DNA from: an uncultured Anaerococcus sp.
GTDB taxonomy: Bacteria > Bacillota_A > Clostridia > Tissierellales > Peptoniphilaceae
Assembly: GCA_902488555.1 (NCBI GenBank)
Contig: CABTWT010000067.1
Coordinates: forward strand, 1 to 6,242
Reading direction: 5' to 3'
DNA length: 6,242 nucleotides
Positions 6,143 through 6,242 of this stretch are shown here, in pieces (positions within the stretch are counted from its first letter, which is position 1; each line of letters starts with the position of its first letter). The notes under the pieces are model-generated. The model saw only the letters and a program-made list of their open reading frames with translations. It was not told where the DNA came from and did no database searches. A program made the position numbers and the translations under genes.

Positions 6143-6242
6143 GGTCTTTCCAAACTAATTCTCCCAAGTTTTCCATTTCTAAAATCGGTGAGGATTATAT
6201 TGGCTGTACGTGTGTAGTCAAAGTATCCACCCTTTGTAACAG
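6139..6242 (-). CDS. rbgA: Ribosome biogenesis GTPase RbgA (YlqF), C-terminal end only
   Basis: The window edge cuts this gene and only the last 33 codons plus the TGA stop are present (the reading frame begins at 6240). The fragment runs VTKGGYFDYTRTANIILTDF and then RNGKLGRISLERP. The closing pattern of an aliphatic-rich helix, DxRxGKLGRxSLE and stop is what the C-terminus of RbgA/YlqF looks like; RbgA is a circularly permuted GTPase needed for late assembly of the 50S subunit in Firmicutes. The GTPase motifs lie outside the window and cannot be checked. Support also comes from position: rbgA directly upstream of rnhB is conserved in Firmicutes. Its stop overlaps the rnhB start by 4 nt. It is the most upstream visible gene of the operon, so the operon promoter lies beyond the right edge. 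Confidence 0.82.
   Translation of the reverse strand, partial: VTKGGYFDYTRTANIILTDFRNGKLGRISLERP

Overview
The window is AT-rich, with strong AAGGAGG-type ribosome binding sites, short intergenic gaps and overlapping genes. This is typical of a low-GC Firmicute. Protein style and the absence of sucCD between rnhB and dprA suggest an anaerobic Clostridia/Tissierellia-type genome (Peptoniphilaceae such as Anaerococcus is a guess, not shown by the sequence). No rRNA, tRNA, CRISPR array, insertion sequence or phage gene is visible.

Left part (1-2048, plus strand). An intrinsic terminator of an unseen upstream gene comes first. A near-perfect promoter (TTGACA, 16-nt spacer, TGC-TATAAT) and a 26-bp dyad at the predicted transcript start follow. 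They head a compact three-gene operon: a short GntR/YtrA-family repressor, an ABC-transporter ATPase and a six-helix membrane protein. The likely logic is an autoregulated export or envelope-stress ABC system whose repressor binds the dyad. The substrate cannot be read from the sequence. The operon ends at a hairpin/T-run at 2018-2048.

Right part (2035-6242, minus strand). A convergent, tightly coupled housekeeping operon reads rbgA (only the C-terminus is in the window) - rnhB - yraN - dprA - topA. Junctions are 4-nt (ATGA), 4-nt (ATGA) and 11-nt overlaps, then a 4-nt gap in which the dprA stop codon lies inside the topA ribosome binding site. The products serve ribosome assembly (RbgA), RNA-DNA hybrid and ribonucleotide removal (RNase HII), a predicted nuclease-fold protein (YraN), single-strand DNA/RecA handling (DprA) and relaxation of negative supercoils (TopA). 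This is a conserved Firmicute neighbourhood, here without the flanking or inserted genes (sucCD, comM, trmFO/xerC/codY) often seen in relatives.

The two operons converge on one hairpin that also contains the topA stop codon. I see no convincing undescribed system. The points most worth a second look are the operator architecture, the unusual Q-loop and signature motif of the ABC ATPase, an 18-bp perfect palindrome inside dprA, and start-codon corrections for topA and the ATPase.
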